A stretch of 64,000 nucleotides of DNA, from assembly GCF_000716605.1 (NCBI RefSeq), contig NZ_JNXE01000001.1, forward strand, positions 434,001 to 498,000, given 5' to 3'. Below are positions 42,647 through 53,713 of the stretch, one piece after another. This stretch comes from Streptomyces sp. NRRL F-525. GTDB lineage: Bacteria; Actinomycetota; Actinomycetes; Streptomycetales; Streptomycetaceae. The translations under genes were made by a program, and so were the position numbers. The first letter of the stretch is position 1. Every line of letters starts with the position of its first letter. The notes beneath the pieces were generated by a model, which saw only the letters and a list, made by a program, of their open reading frames with translations, was not told the DNA's origin and ran no database searches.

Positions 42647-44335
42647 GTGCTTTCGCTCGATGGTTCCGACCCATCGCACATAGGCCGTTACCGTCTGGTC
42701 GGCAGACTCGGCGAGGGCGGGATGGGGAGGGTGTACCTCGCGCGTTCGCCGGGCGGCCGTCCCGCCGCCGTGAAGGTGATCAACGACCACCTGCGCCATG
42801 ACGAACACGCCCTCAGCCGGTTCCGCCGCGAGGTGGAGACCCTGGGTACGGTCCGCAGCGCGTACACGGCCTCGCTCATCGACGCGGAGCTGGACACGCC
42901 GCCGTACTGGCTGGCCACCGAGTATGTGCCGGGGCCCACGCTGCACGCCGCGATCGTGGCCAACGGACCGCTCCCCGCCGACCTGGCCCGGGTCATGCTG
43001 GCCGCCCTGGCCGAGGGCCTGGACGCCATCCACGTCCGCGGTGTGTGGCACCGGGACCTCAAGCCGCACAACGTCATCCTCTCCGCCACCGGCCCGCAAC
43101 TCATCGACTTCGGCATCGCCAGGACCACCGGCACGTCCAACCTGACGCAGGTCGGCGGGGCGATGGGCAGCCCCGGCTTCATCGCGCCGGAGACGATCAC
43201 GGGTGGCGAGACCGGTCCCGGCGCGGACGTGTTCGCCCTCGGCGCCACGCTGGCGTTCGCCGTCACCGGCCGACCGCCTTACGGGGACGGGCCGTTCGCG
43301 GCCGTGTCGTACCGTTCGGTGCACGGCGAGATCGACCTGCGGGGTGTGGACCCCGGCGTCGCCGAGCTGATCGCGGCGTGCGCGCAGAGCGACCCCGCGC
43401 TGCGCCCCACTCCGCATCAGATCGTCGAACTCTGTAAGGCCGAGGCCGACCTGGTCCACCATCCCGCTTACCAAAGGGCGCTCGCCGTGGGCTCGTTGAC
43501 GGATCGTCAGCGTGCCGCGACCGTCGCCGACAACGGGAGCGGCGGGTCGGTCGTCTCCTCGAACGCGATGACGGCCGTAGCCCCGCAGACGGCGGCGGCG
43601 TTGGACGGCGGCGCGCGGGAAACCCACGCCGCCACCCTCCTCGCGCCGCACCCGGGCCTCGACACCCCCACGCAGCCTCACGTGGCAGATGTCTACGGCC
43701 CCTATCCGGCGGGAACCGGTCCGGCTCCGCACCCGGAGGGCGGTGGCCCTCGCGGCGGGCGCGGACGCCGTGGACTGTGGGCCGTCATCGGCACGGCCGC
43801 GCTGGTCGTCGTCGCTGGGTCCGGGCTGTTCCTGTTCAACACCCTCGACGACAAGGGCGACGGCGAGACCAAGGACTCGGCGTCCGGACACGTCACACCG
43901 TCCGCCAGTGTCGGCCGGGCCGCCCAGGTGTCGGCCTCCCCGTCCGCGAGCGGAGTGTCGGCGTCTCCAACTTCCTCTGCCTCAGGCGCAGATGACACCA
44001 AGTTGCCCGACGCCGTGGTGGTGAAGTCCCCCTTCACGTTCGAGGTCGGGAAGTTCATCCAGACCGTGCGCTCGAAACTGATCATGCAGACGGACGGCAA
44101 CCTCGTGCTCTACGACACGGCCGGCACGGCCCACTGGGCGAGCCAGACCCAGGGCGCGGGCAACACGGCCGTGTTCCAGGAGGACGGCAACCTCGTGATC
44201 TACAACGCCCAGCACCAGTCGGTATGGGCCACCAACACGCAGGCCACCGGCGCCACGCTCAAGGTGCTGGAGGACGGCAACATGGTCATCGCGACGGACG
44301 CCGAGGTCATCTGGCAGACCAACACCGCGAGTTGA
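42647..44335 (+). CDS. Ser/Thr receptor kinase with extracellular B-lectin domain
   Basis: 562-residue kinase. Hanks-type catalytic domain at about residues 12-270: GEGGMGRVY, Lys43 in AAVKVI, HRDLKPHN with Asp137, DFG with Asp154, SPGFIAPE. A linker of about 100 residues, one membrane span (about 376-398, WAVIGTAALVVVAGSGLFLF), a Ser/Thr-rich stalk, then a bulb-type (monocot mannose-specific) lectin domain at about 461-562. That domain has three QxDxNxVxY-type units: QTDGNLVLY, QEDGNLVIY and the degenerate EDGNMVIAT. Inside-kinase, outside-lectin topology implies sensing of mannose-like glycans or cell-wall sugar. GTG 42647 is chosen: AAGGAGGA lies 8 nt ahead; the ATG at 42640 is in another frame. 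Confidence 0.92.
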   Translation: MLSLDGSDPSHIGRYRLVGRLGEGGMGRVYLARSPGGRPAAVKVINDHLRHDEHALSRFRREVETLGTVRSAYTASLIDAELDTPPYWLATEYVPGPTLHAAIVANGPLPADLARVMLAALAEGLDAIHVRGVWHRDLKPHNVILSATGPQLIDFGIARTTGTSNLTQVGGAMGSPGFIAPETITGGETGPGADVFALGATLAFAVTGRPPYGDGPFAAVSYRSVHGEIDLRGVDPGVAELIAACAQSDPALRPTPHQIVELCKAEADLVHHPAYQRALAVGSLTDRQRAATVADNGSGGSVVSSNAMTAVAPQTAAALDGGARETHAATLLAPHPGLDTPTQPHVADVYGPYPAGTGPAPHPEGGGPRGGRGRRGLWAVIGTAALVVVAGSGLFLFNTLDDKGDGETKDSASGHVTPSASVGRAAQVSASPSASGVSASPTSSASGADDTKLPDAVVVKSPFTFEVGKFIQTVRSKLIMQTDGNLVLYDTAGTAHWASQTQGAGNTAVFQEDGNLVIYNAQHQSVWATNTQATGATLKVLEDGNMVIATDAEVIWQTNTAS

Positions 44336-44421
44336 GGGCCCGGGGTGGTGTGGCGGCGGAAGATCCAACGGTCCGCCGCCGCCCCCTGGGCCGGTCCGGA
44401 AGATCATGCGAGGGTGGGCGC

Positions 44422-45716
44422 ATGACGGCACCAGAGGCCACGCTCGTGGCCGTCGACGAGGTCGAGGAACTCGCGGTGGACGGGCTGCGCTGGCTGATCG
44501 GCGCGGCACGGGAAACCTCCGGAGGAGGCCTCGCCTGGTCGGGAAAGCCCTCGGACGGCGAACTCACCCCGATGCTCTACAGCGGCACGGCCGGCCACGT
44601 CCCCGCACTCCTGGAGGCATGGCGGCACTTCGGCGACGACTCCTACGCCGACGCGGCCCTGCGGGCGGGCCTCGGTCTCGCGGACTCGTCGACGGCATCG
44701 AGGACGACTCCCTCTACTTCGGCCGCACCGGAGTGGCCCTCGTCCTGCGGACCCTGCACGAAGAACTCGGGGACACGGCCGCGGGTGCCGCCGCCGACCG
44801 CGCGCTGCACCTCGTGCGGTCGCGCTTCGACGGAACCCGCTGGGGCGCGCTGTTCGAGCTGATGGGCGGCAACGCGGGGATCGGCCTCGGCGCCCTCCTG
44901 ACCGGCGACCCCGAACTGGCCGTCCTGGCCGTGGAGCCCTACCTGCGGACGGCGGAAAAGACTCCGGCGGGCGTCCACTGGCCCCACCGCACGGGCATCG
45001 AATCCCGTCTGCACCACATCTCGCACGGCACACTCGGCATCGTCCTGGGCCTCGCCCGGGTCGGCGAGGCGACCGGCCGCGCCGACCTGGTCGACCTCGC
45101 GCCGGCCGGTGCCGCGGACGTCGTGTCGCGCGACGAGGCGGGCCCGGAAGGCTTCCTGGTCCGGCACTCCACCCCGCAGTACCGCCCCGACGTGGTCCCG
45201 CCCGTCAGCTACGGCTGGTGCCACGGCCCGGCGGGCGACGCCCAGGTCTTCCGGCTCCTGCGGGACCTCACGGCCGACCCCGCCCGGTCCGCCCTCGCCG
45301 ACCGCTGCTGGCACACGGTCACCCACTCCGGCCTGCCCCAGCGGCTGTACCCCGGCTTCTGGGACAACAACGGCCGCTGCTGCGGCACCGCGGGCGTGCT
45401 GGCCCTGGCCTGCGACCGATTCGCGGAACAACGCGACCAGCGGGAACGGCAGGACCCGTACGACTTCGCACGCGTCCTCGTCGCGGACCTGGCAGCCCGT
45501 GCCACCCGCGACGGCGACGGCGCCCGCTGGTCGAACGTCGAACACCGGGCCACCCCAAGTGACTTGGAGCCGTTCACGGGCTGGGGGATGGGCAACGCGG
45601 GCATCGTCCGTGAACTCCTGCGCTTCGTACGGCTCGGCCGAGGCGGCGATCCGGGCTACGCGTTCACGTGGCCGGACCAGGTACCGGTGAAGGCCCAGGA
45701 CGCGAGCCGCAGCTAG
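44422..45716 (+). pseudogene. LanC-like (lanthionine synthetase C-like) protein, frameshifted
   Basis: The reading is clear in two frames. From ATG 44422 the first about 88 residues give an alpha-toroid repeat (MLYSGTAGHVPALLEAWRHFGDD, then YADAALRAGLGLAD). At about 44680-44688 the coding signal moves to the frame whose codons continue LVDGIEDDSLYFGRTGVALVL and run to TAG 45716. Restoring one base (or a net minus-one change) there makes a protein of about 430 residues. Zinc-site regions are present: GWCHGPAG and NGRCCGTAG, with Cys-Cys instead of the Cys-His of NisC-type LanC. It may be a real pseudogene, a sequencing error or a programmed frameshift. It follows the lectin kinase by 86 bp; no precursor peptide is seen nearby. 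Bacterial LanC-like proteins without LanB have unknown roles, some in thiol addition. Confidence 0.8.
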
Positions 45717-46501
45717 CGGACCCGCGCCACTGCCGCGTAGATCCCGCTGCCCTCGGGCGCCTCCTCCGGCGTCGGCGGATTCCACTCCGTCGCCGTCACC
45801 AGGCCGGGCGGCACCAGTTCGAGGTCGTCGAAGAAGCGGGCCACCTCGGGGCGGGTGCGGAAGCCGAGCTTGATGCCGCCCTTGGCGTACTCGGCGGTGA
45901 CCTGCGCGGCGAGCTCGGGGTACAGGTCGGACGCGGCGTGCGACAGGACCAGGTAGCTGCCGGACGGCAGGGTCGCGACGAGGTTGCGGACGATGCCGTG
46001 GGCGTCCTGCTCGTCCGGGATGAAGTGCATCAGCGCGATCAGCGACAGGGCGATCGGGCGGCTGAAGTCCAGGACGTGGCGGGCGTGTTCGACGATGAGC
46101 CCGGGCTCGCGCACATCGGCCTGGATGTAGTCGGTGACCCCGTCGGGGTGACTGACCAGCAGCGCCTCGGCGTGACGCAGGACGATCGGGTCGTAGTCGG
46201 TGTAGACGACCTTCGCCGTCGGCACGGTCCGCTGGACGATCTGGTGCAGGTTGGGCGCGGTGGGGATGCCCGTGCCGATGTCCAGGAACTGGTCGATGCC
46301 CTGCCCGGCGAGCCAGGTTGCCGCGCGGTGCATGAACTCCCGGTTCTGCCGCGCCGCGTCCTTCGCCTCGGGCGGCAGCTTCTCGCCCACGGCCTCGTCG
46401 ACCGGGTAGTTGTCCTTGCCGCCCAGCAGCCAGTCGTAGACCCGCGCGGGGTGTGCCTTGCCGGTGTCGATCTGCGGTGACGGCTTGGGGCCGGTCGTCA
46501 T
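45713..46501 (-). CDS. SAM-dependent methyltransferase, DUF574 type
   Basis: 262-residue protein of the actinobacterial 'S-adenosyl methyltransferase' family (PF04672). Typical opening ARVYDWLLGGKDNYPVD, SAM-binding motif I FLDIGTGIPTAPNLH, then VVYTDYDPIVLRHAEAL and SLIALMHFIPD. The substrate is unknown; the family is greatly expanded in Streptomyces and often sits near regulators. ATG 46501 is chosen with GGAG 5 nt before it; the open frame to 46582 is not supported. Its stop TAG on the minus strand uses the same CTAG as the stop of the convergent LanC-like gene (the last three bases of each are shared). Confidence 0.92.
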   Translation of the reverse strand: MTTGPKPSPQIDTGKAHPARVYDWLLGGKDNYPVDEAVGEKLPPEAKDAARQNREFMHRAATWLAGQGIDQFLDIGTGIPTAPNLHQIVQRTVPTAKVVYTDYDPIVLRHAEALLVSHPDGVTDYIQADVREPGLIVEHARHVLDFSRPIALSLIALMHFIPDEQDAHGIVRNLVATLPSGSYLVLSHAASDLYPELAAQVTAEYAKGGIKLGFRTRPEVARFFDDLELVPPGLVTATEWNPPTPEEAPEGSGIYAAVARVR

Positions 46502-46621
46502 GGCAACTCCATCGCGGCAGGTGGGAAGGGTGGGCGAGAGGGGCGGGGCGAGCTTCCGATCATCGTACTCGGGGTGCTTCATGTGGCTTGTGGGGGAGGG
46601 GAGTTGGGGCGGCCGTACCCG

Positions 46622-47263
46622 TCAACCCGCCGTACGTCCGTGCAGGCCGTCGAAGAGGATGGTCGTCAGGGCGTCGGCCAGCGTCTGCACGGTCAGGTCG
46701 CGGTCGGGGCGGTACCACTCCACGAGGGAGTTGACCGTGCCGAACAGCAGGCGGCTGGCGAGGTGCGGGTCGATGTCCGCCCGTATGCCGCCCTCGGCCG
46801 CCGCCCGCGTCATCAACTCCGCGACCCGGTGGTCGAATTCACGGCGCCGGGCCAGCGCCCGCTGCTCCACCTCGCTGTTGCCGTGCAGCCGCAACAGCAA
46901 GGTGACGTAGGGCAGTTCGGCGGCCAGCACCTCGACGCTGCGGTGGATGACGCGCTTCATCCCGGCCGTCGCGGTCGTGCCGGAGGCCTTGCCCCGCCGG
47001 TCCCCGGCCTCCTCCTCGTCGAGTACGGCGAAGAGGGCGTCCAGGGCGCGGTTGACCGCGAGTTCGAGGAGCTCCTCCTTGCCGGACACATGGTGGTAGA
47101 TGCTCGACTTGCTGAGGCCCAGGCGCCTGGCCAGTTCCTCCATGCCGGTGCCGTCGTAGCCGCGTTCGTTGAAGACCACGACGGCGACCTCCAGCAGGGA
47201 GTCGCGGTCGTAGGCGGGACGGCCGTGGCGGCCGGCCGGGTTCTGCACAGGTGTCCTGGTCAC
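46622..47263 (-). CDS. TetR-family regulator of phenylacetate genes (PaaR-like)
   Basis: 213-residue repressor. N-terminal TetR helix-turn-helix at about residues 20-65 (LLEVAVVVFNERGYDGTGMEELARRLGLSKSSIYHHVSGKEELL), then a C-terminal ligand domain (about 80-210) with EVLAAELPYVTLLLRL and LLFGTVNSLVEWYRP. Actinobacterial PaaR binds palindromes in the paa promoters and releases them in the presence of phenylacetyl-CoA. The gene is the last of the leftward paaI-paaK-tetR unit, 52 bp after paaK. Start GTG 47263. Matching palindromes occur at 49130-49143 and 54553-54572; assignment as their binder is inference from context and family. Confidence 0.85.
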   Translation of the reverse strand: MTRTPVQNPAGRHGRPAYDRDSLLEVAVVVFNERGYDGTGMEELARRLGLSKSSIYHHVSGKEELLELAVNRALDALFAVLDEEEAGDRRGKASGTTATAGMKRVIHRSVEVLAAELPYVTLLLRLHGNSEVEQRALARRREFDHRVAELMTRAAAEGGIRADIDPHLASRLLFGTVNSLVEWYRPDRDLTVQTLADALTTILFDGLHGRTAG

Positions 47264-47315
47264 TGGGCCATTGTGACCCGGTCGGCGACCGGGCCGGGCG
47301 GAACGGCCTCGGAGG

Positions 47316-48676
<1,361 letters not shown>

Positions 48677-48680
<4 letters not shown>

Positions 48681-49108
48681 GGAGACTCCTTCGTCTTCGC
48701 GCTGTTGATCATGCGGCTGCGGCCGCGGAACTCCGCGATCACCTGGTCGCCGCGCACCACGCTCACGTCGTAGATGCCGCTCCGGCCGAACCGGGTGCGC
48801 TCCGTCGCCGTGGCCACCAGGACGTCGCCCTCGTGGGCCGGGGCGACGAAGTCGATGTCGGCCGCGGCGGCCACGGTCACCGGGCCGTGGCTGTTGCAGG
48901 CACAGGCGAAGGCGGAGTCCGCGAGGAGGAACAGATAACCGCCGTGGGCGATCTTGTGTCCGTTGACCATGGCCGGGGTCACGGTCATACGGAGCACGGC
49001 GGTCCCTGCGCCGTGCTCGACGAGCTCCATTCCGAGAGCCCGGGACGCCTCGTCCGCGGCGAACATCCTCGCCGTAGGACCGGAGGCCGTGTCAGCGGCC
49101 TGCGTCAT
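48677..49108 (-). CDS. paaI: Hydroxyphenylacetyl-CoA thioesterase
   Basis: 143-residue hotdog-fold thioesterase. The PaaI signature VNGHKIAHGGYLFLLADSAFACACN carries the HGG loop and the Asp of the active site. It hydrolyses dead-end hydroxyphenylacetyl-CoA esters and frees CoA, protecting the pathway. ATG 49108 is preceded by AAGGTGG; the open frame to 49180 would enter the operator. First gene of the leftward paaI-paaK-tetR unit; the divergent paaN lies 94 bp away across a PaaR-like palindrome. Confidence 0.93.
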
Positions 49109-49129
49109 TTTCCACCACCTTGTGGACCG

Positions 49130-49143
49130 ACCGAACATTCGGT
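49130..49143. promoter_or_regulatory. PaaR-like operator 1 in paaI/paaN gap
   Basis: ACCGAA-CA-TTCGGT, a perfect 6+6 dyad with 2-nt centre, in the 94-bp divergent gap. It fits the core ACCG-N6-CGGT recalled for actinobacterial PaaR operators. Plus-strand TTGTGG (49120-49125) and TTAGCG (49143-49148) frame it at 17-nt spacing as a possible promoter. Confidence 0.65.
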
Positions 49144-49202
49144 TAGCGTGCGTCACGGCCAAGTAATCCAGCAACACCACTGCCTGTCAAGAGGTGGAAC
49201 GC

Positions 49203-50915
49203 ATGCCCCAGACCAGCTCCGAGCTGCCCGACTTCTTCTCCCGCCATCGCGCCCTGCTGGAACAGGCGGTCACCGCGACCGCCACCCGCGACCACTGGAC
49301 GCCGTATCCGGAGTCGCCCAGCAAGTCGGTCTACGGCGAGGACGCGGCCAAGCTCGGCGAAGCCGCCTTCGAGGAGCGGCTCGGCGGTCACTTCGAGCTG
49401 GCCGGGCATCCCGGCGACGGGCGCGTGTCGGCCGCCGAGACCTCCCCGTACGGCTTCGAGCTGGGCATCTCCTACCCCCGCATCACGCCGGACGAGGCGG
49501 TGTCCGCCGCGCTGGCGGCCACCGGACCCTGGCGTGACGCGGGCCCCGACACCCGCGCCGGAGTCGCCGCCGAGATCCTGGCCCGGCTGAACGCGGAGAG
49601 CTTCGAGATCGCGCACGCCGTGCAGCACACCACCGGGCAGGCCTTCGTCATGGCGTTCCAGGCGGGCGGCCCGCACGCCCAGGACCGTGGTCTGGAGGCC
49701 GTCGCGTACGCCTGGGCCGAGCAGAAGCGCCACCCGGACACCGCCCGCTGGAGCAAGCCGCAGCGCAAGGGCGGCCCGCAGGTCCTGGACAAGAAGTTCA
49801 CCCCGGTCGGCCGCGGGGTGTCGCTGCTGATCGCCTGCAACACCTTCCCGACCTGGAACGGCTACCCGGGCCTGTTCGCCAGCCTGGTCACCGGCAACCC
49901 GGTCGTGGTCAAGCCGCACCCGGGGGCCGTCCTGCCCCTCGCGGTCACCGTACGGATCGCCCGCGAGGTACTGGCCGAGGGGGGCTTCGACCCGAACCTC
50001 GTGATCCTCGCCGCCGAGGAGCCCGGGGGTCGGAGCGCCGCCGTCCTCGCGCTGCACCCGGACGTCCGGATCATCGACTTCACCGGCTCCACGGAGTTCG
50101 GCGACTGGCTGGAGACCAACGCCCGCCAGGCCCTCGTCTGCACGGAGAAGGCCGGCCTCAACACCGTCGTCCTCGACTCCACCGACGACTACCGCGGCCT
50201 GCTCGGCAACCTCGCCTTCTCGCTGGCCCTCTACAGCGGCCAGATGTGCACCACCCCGCAGAACCTCCTGATCCCGCGCGACGGCATCACCACCGACCAA
50301 GGCCCGCGCAGCGCCGACGAGTTCGCGGCAGACCTGGCCACGGCGCTGGACAAGCTGCTCGGCGACCCCGCCCGCGCCGCCGGCACCCTCGGCGCGATCG
50401 TCAACGACGGCGTGCGCGACCGCCTGGAACAGGCCGCGACGGTCGGTCGTACGGTGCGTGCGTCCGCGCCCGTCGACCACCCCGAGCACCCGAAGGCCGT
50501 CGTACGTACGCCCCTGATCGCCCGCCTCGATGCCGAGGACGACCGGGAGACGTACACGCGGGAATGGTTCGGGCCGGTGTCGTTCGTCATCGGCACCGAC
50601 TCCACCGAGCACAGCCTGCGGATCCTGCGCGAGACCGTGCGGGCGCACGGTGCGCTGACCGCCGCCGTCCACTCCACGAGTGAACTGGTGCTGGACGCAG
50701 CCGAGTTGGCCGCCCTCGACGCGGGCGTGCACCTCTCCGAGAACCTCACCGGCGGTGTCTTCGTCAACCAGTCCGCCGCGTTCAGCGACTTCCACGGCAG
50801 CGCCGCCAACCCGGCCGCCAGCGCCACCCTGTCCGACCCCGCGTTCGTCACCGGCCGGTTCGCGACCCTCCAGTCGCGCCGGCCCGCACCCGCCGAGGAG
50901 ACCCCCGATGCCTGA
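49203..50915 (+). CDS. paaN: Phenylacetate degradation protein PaaN (aldehyde dehydrogenase family)
   Basis: 570-residue protein of the actinobacterial PaaN type. The aldehyde-dehydrogenase fold is visible: ACNTFPTWNGYPGLFASLVTGNPVVVKPHP (NAD-binding), FTGSTEFG, catalytic-Cys block YSGQMCTTPQNLLIP, and TREWFGPVSFVI. The first 130 residues are an N-terminal extension specific to this type. In the pathway it oxidises the open-chain semialdehyde formed after oxepin-CoA ring opening. Unlike E. coli PaaZ (681 residues, fused MaoC hydratase), there is no C-terminal hydratase domain. ATG 49203 after AGAGGTGG. It heads the rightward unit and overlaps the thiolase gene by 8 nt. Confidence 0.92.
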   Translation: MPQTSSELPDFFSRHRALLEQAVTATATRDHWTPYPESPSKSVYGEDAAKLGEAAFEERLGGHFELAGHPGDGRVSAAETSPYGFELGISYPRITPDEAVSAALAATGPWRDAGPDTRAGVAAEILARLNAESFEIAHAVQHTTGQAFVMAFQAGGPHAQDRGLEAVAYAWAEQKRHPDTARWSKPQRKGGPQVLDKKFTPVGRGVSLLIACNTFPTWNGYPGLFASLVTGNPVVVKPHPGAVLPLAVTVRIAREVLAEGGFDPNLVILAAEEPGGRSAAVLALHPDVRIIDFTGSTEFGDWLETNARQALVCTEKAGLNTVVLDSTDDYRGLLGNLAFSLALYSGQMCTTPQNLLIPRDGITTDQGPRSADEFAADLATALDKLLGDPARAAGTLGAIVNDGVRDRLEQAATVGRTVRASAPVDHPEHPKAVVRTPLIARLDAEDDRETYTREWFGPVSFVIGTDSTEHSLRILRETVRAHGALTAAVHSTSELVLDAAELAALDAGVHLSENLTGGVFVNQSAAFSDFHGSAANPAASATLSDPAFVTGRFATLQSRRPAPAEETPDA

Positions 50916-52101
50916 GCTGTCCTCCGACGAGGTCTATCTGATCGACGGGGCCCGCACCCCGCAGGGCCGCTACGGCGGTGCCCTCGCCTCCGTACGGCCG
51001 GACGACCTCGCCGCCCTGGTGGTCGGCGAGGCGGTCCGCCGCGCCGGCATACCCGCTCACGAGGTCGACGAGGTGATCCTCGGCGCCGCCAACCAGGCTG
51101 GTGAGGACAACCGGGACGTGGCGCGGATGGCCGTACTGCTGGCGGGGCTGCCGCACACCGTGCCCGGCTACACCGTCAACCGGCTCTGCGCCTCCGGCCT
51201 GACCGCCGTGGCCTCGGCCGCCCAGGCGATCCGCTCCGGCGAGGCGGACCTGGTCGTCGCGGGCGGGGTGGAGTCCATGACCCGCGCCCCCTGGGTGATG
51301 GCCAAGCCCGGCACCCCGTGGGCCAAGCCGGGGGAGGTGCACGACACCTCGCTCGGCTGGCGCTTCACCAATCCGCGCTTCGCCGCGCAGCAGACCCTGT
51401 CGATGGGGGAGACGGCCGAGGAGGTCGCCGCGCTCGACGGCATCACCCGTGCCGAGTCCGACGCGTTCGCGCTGCGCAGCCATCAACGGGCCGTATCCGC
51501 TCAGGAGTTGGGCCATTTCGACCGGGAGATCGTGCCGGTACCGGTGAAGGACGGCGAGGTGACCCGCGACGAGGGCCCGCGCCCCGGCACCACGCTGGAG
51601 AAGCTCGGCTCGCTGCGCACCATCTTCCGCGAGGGCGGCATCGTCACCGCCGGTTCCTCCTCACCGCTGTCCGACGGCGCCGCCGCCCTGGTGGTCGCGA
51701 GCGGGGCGGCCGTCCGACGCCACGGGCTCACCCCGAGGGCCCGGATCGTCACCGCGGCCTCGGCCGGGGTGCAGCCGCACATCATGGGGCTCGGTCCGGT
51801 CCCCGCCACCGAGAAGGCGCTCGACCGCGCCGGTTGGGAGACCGGTGACCTGGACGCCGTAGAACTCAACGAGGCCTTCGCCGCCCAGGCCCTCGCGGTC
51901 ACGCGCCGCCTCAAGCTGGACGAGGAGAAGGTCAACGCCGACGGCGGAGCGATCGCCCTCGGCCATCCGCTCGGGTGCTCCGGCGCCCGTATCCTCCTCA
52001 CCCTGCTCGGCCGCCTGGAGCGCGAGAACGGCAGCCGGGGTCTGGCCACGCTGTGCGTCGGGGTCGGGCAGGGCGTGGCGATGCTCGTGGAGCGGGTATG
52101 A
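50908..52101 (+). CDS. Thiolase (3-oxoadipyl-CoA thiolase-like, PaaJ role)
   Basis: 397-residue type II thiolase. Nucleophile Cys in [11 protein letters not shown], the block [13 protein letters not shown], His in NEAFAAQAL, and the second-Cys region [17 protein letters not shown]. In this cluster the likely reaction is cleavage of 3-oxoadipyl-CoA (and 2,3-didehydro-3-oxosuberyl-CoA) to acetyl-CoA plus succinyl-CoA, the last step of the pathway. ATG 50908 overlaps paaN by 8 nt (ATGCCTGA) and leads by ATGA overlap into the crotonase gene. Confidence 0.93.
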   Translation: MPELSSDEVYLIDGARTPQGRYGGALASVRPDDLAALVVGEAVRRAGIPAHEVDEVILGAANQAGEDNRDVARMAVLLAGLPHTVPGYTVNRLCASGLTAVASAAQAIRSGEADLVVAGGVESMTRAPWVMAKPGTPWAKPGEVHDTSLGWRFTNPRFAAQQTLSMGETAEEVAALDGITRAESDAFALRSHQRAVSAQELGHFDREIVPVPVKDGEVTRDEGPRPGTTLEKLGSLRTIFREGGIVTAGSSSPLSDGAAALVVASGAAVRRHGLTPRARIVTAASAGVQPHIMGLGPVPATEKALDRAGWETGDLDAVELNEAFAAQALAVTRRLKLDEEKVNADGGAIALGHPLGCSGARILLTLLGRLERENGSRGLATLCVGVGQGVAMLVERV

Positions 52102-52850
52102 GCACCGGCGCCTACGAGACCCTCCTCGTCGAGGAGCGCGAGGACCGTGTCGTCGTCACCCTGCACCGACCCGAGTCCCGCAACGCCATCAGCGGCCGGA
52201 TGATCCGCGAACTGCACGCCGTCTGCGACCAGTTGGAGCAGAACCCCAAGCTGCTCCTCCTCACCGGACACGGCGGGGTCTTCGCGGGCGGCGCCGACAT
52301 CGCGGAGCTGCTGGCACGCGGGCGGGACGAGGCCCTGCAAGGCATCAACAGTCGTCTCTTCGAGCGGGTACGCCGACTGCCGATGCCGACCCTCGCCGCG
52401 GTGGACGGCTGGGCGCTCGGCGGTGGCGCGGAACTGTCGTACGCCTGCGACCTCCGGATCGCCGGACCGGACGCAGTCTTCGGCAACCCGGAACCCGGCC
52501 TCGGCATCCTCGCGGCGGCCGGTGCGTGCTGGCGGCTGCCCGAGCTGGTCGGCGAGTCGATCGCCAAGCAGGTGCTGCTCGCCGGCCGGAACCTCGATGC
52601 GCCCGCCGCCCTGGCCGCCGGGCTGGTCATCGACGTCGTACCGGCGGAGAAGCTGCTGGACGAGGCGCACGCGCTGCTCGACCGCATGGCCCGTTCGTCC
52701 CCTACGGCCCTTCGGCTCACCAAGCTCGTCGTCGACTCGCCCGGCGCCCACCCGGTCGCCGACGACCTCGCGCAGGCCGTGCTCTTCGAGGGGCAGGACA
52801 AGAGGGACCGCATGACACGATTCTTGGAGAAGAGGAGCAGCCGAGGATGA
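52098..52850 (+). CDS. Enoyl-CoA hydratase/isomerase (PaaF-like role)
   Basis: 250-residue crotonase-fold protein. Oxyanion-hole block [12 protein letters not shown] and second block [19 protein letters not shown]; the acidic residue of classical hydratases is present in [10 protein letters not shown]. It most probably hydrates 2,3-dehydroadipyl-CoA to 3-hydroxyadipyl-CoA, but a role as one of the other crotonases of the route cannot be excluded. ATG 52098 overlaps the thiolase stop (ATGA); its own stop overlaps paaH in the same way. Confidence 0.9.
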   Translation: MSTGAYETLLVEEREDRVVVTLHRPESRNAISGRMIRELHAVCDQLEQNPKLLLLTGHGGVFAGGADIAELLARGRDEALQGINSRLFERVRRLPMPTLAAVDGWALGGGAELSYACDLRIAGPDAVFGNPEPGLGILAAAGACWRLPELVGESIAKQVLLAGRNLDAPAALAAGLVIDVVPAEKLLDEAHALLDRMARSSPTALRLTKLVVDSPGAHPVADDLAQAVLFEGQDKRDRMTRFLEKRSSRG

Positions 52851-53713
52851 GCCCAACACCCCAGTCCGCACCCGCAGTTGTCGGTGTGATCGGCGGCGGC
52901 CGGATGGGCGCCGGGATCGCGCAGTCCTTCGCGGTCGCCGGTTCCTCCGTGACCGTCGTGGAGAGCGGCGAGGCCGCTTCGGCCGCCGCGTACGACCGGG
53001 TCGCCACCGGCCTCAAGCGGGGCGCCGAGCGCGGGCTGCTCAGCGAACCCGCCGAGCAGGTCCTCGCCCGCGTCACCATGGCGGACTCGGTCGACGGCCT
53101 GCCCGCCGACGCCGACCTGGTGGTCGAGGCCGTCCCCGAGGACGCCGGGCTCAAGGCCCGCGTGCTGGCCGCGGCCGAGCAGGCGGTGGGCGCGACGACC
53201 GTGCTGGCCACCAACACCAGTTCCCTCTCGGTCACCGAATTGGCCGCCGCGCTTACCCGCCCCGGCCGTTTCCTCGGCATGCACTTCTTCAACCCGGTGC
53301 CCGCCTCCGCGCTGGTCGAGATCGTCGTAGCCCCGCACACCGAGCCCGCCGTCGTCACCGCAGCCCTCGACTGGACGCACGCCCTCGGCAAGAAGGACGT
53401 CACCGTCAAGGACTCGCCCGGCTTCGCCAGCAGCCGCCTCGGACTGGCGCTCGGCCTGGAGGCGATCCGGATGGTCGAGGAGGGAGTCGCCGAGCCGGAG
53501 GCCATCGACGACGCGATGAGCCTCGGCTACAAGCACCCCATGGGGCCACTGCGCCTGACCGACTTGGTCGGCCTCGACGTACGCCTGGCCATCGCCGAGT
53601 ACCTGCACTCCACCCTCGGCGAGCGCTTCGCCCCGCCGCAGCTGTTGCGCGACAAGGTCGCACGCGGTGAGCTGGGCCGAAAGACGGGACAGGGGTTCTA
53701 CGAGTGGAAGTGA
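52847..53713 (+). CDS. paaH: 3-hydroxyacyl-CoA dehydrogenase (3-hydroxyadipyl-CoA dehydrogenase)
   Basis: 288-residue NAD+-dependent dehydrogenase. Rossmann motif [14 protein letters not shown], the Ser/Asn/His catalytic set in [13 protein letters not shown] and [10 protein letters not shown], and the C-terminal dimerisation domain [23 protein letters not shown]. It oxidises 3-hydroxyadipyl-CoA to 3-oxoadipyl-CoA for the thiolase. ATG 52847 overlaps the previous stop (ATGA). The following gene starts 10 nt before this one ends. Confidence 0.92.
   Translation: MSPTPQSAPAVVGVIGGGRMGAGIAQSFAVAGSSVTVVESGEAASAAAYDRVATGLKRGAERGLLSEPAEQVLARVTMADSVDGLPADADLVVEAVPEDAGLKARVLAAAEQAVGATTVLATNTSSLSVTELAAALTRPGRFLGMHFFNPVPASALVEIVVAPHTEPAVVTAALDWTHALGKKDVTVKDSPGFASSRLGLALGLEAIRMVEEGVAEPEAIDDAMSLGYKHPMGPLRLTDLVGLDVRLAIAEYLHSTLGERFAPPQLLRDKVARGELGRKTGQGFYEWK

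Noticed and set aside
44406..45716. 436-codon ORF as a full-length LanC-like protein
   Set aside because: Its first about 90 codons are Arg/Gly-rich out-of-frame sequence; the real N-terminus is in the frame starting at 44422, so a frameshifted gene is the better reading.
42647..45716. Lanthipeptide biosynthetic cluster
   Set aside because: No LanB/LanM enzyme, lyase domain, precursor peptide, protease or exporter is present next to the LanC-like gene.
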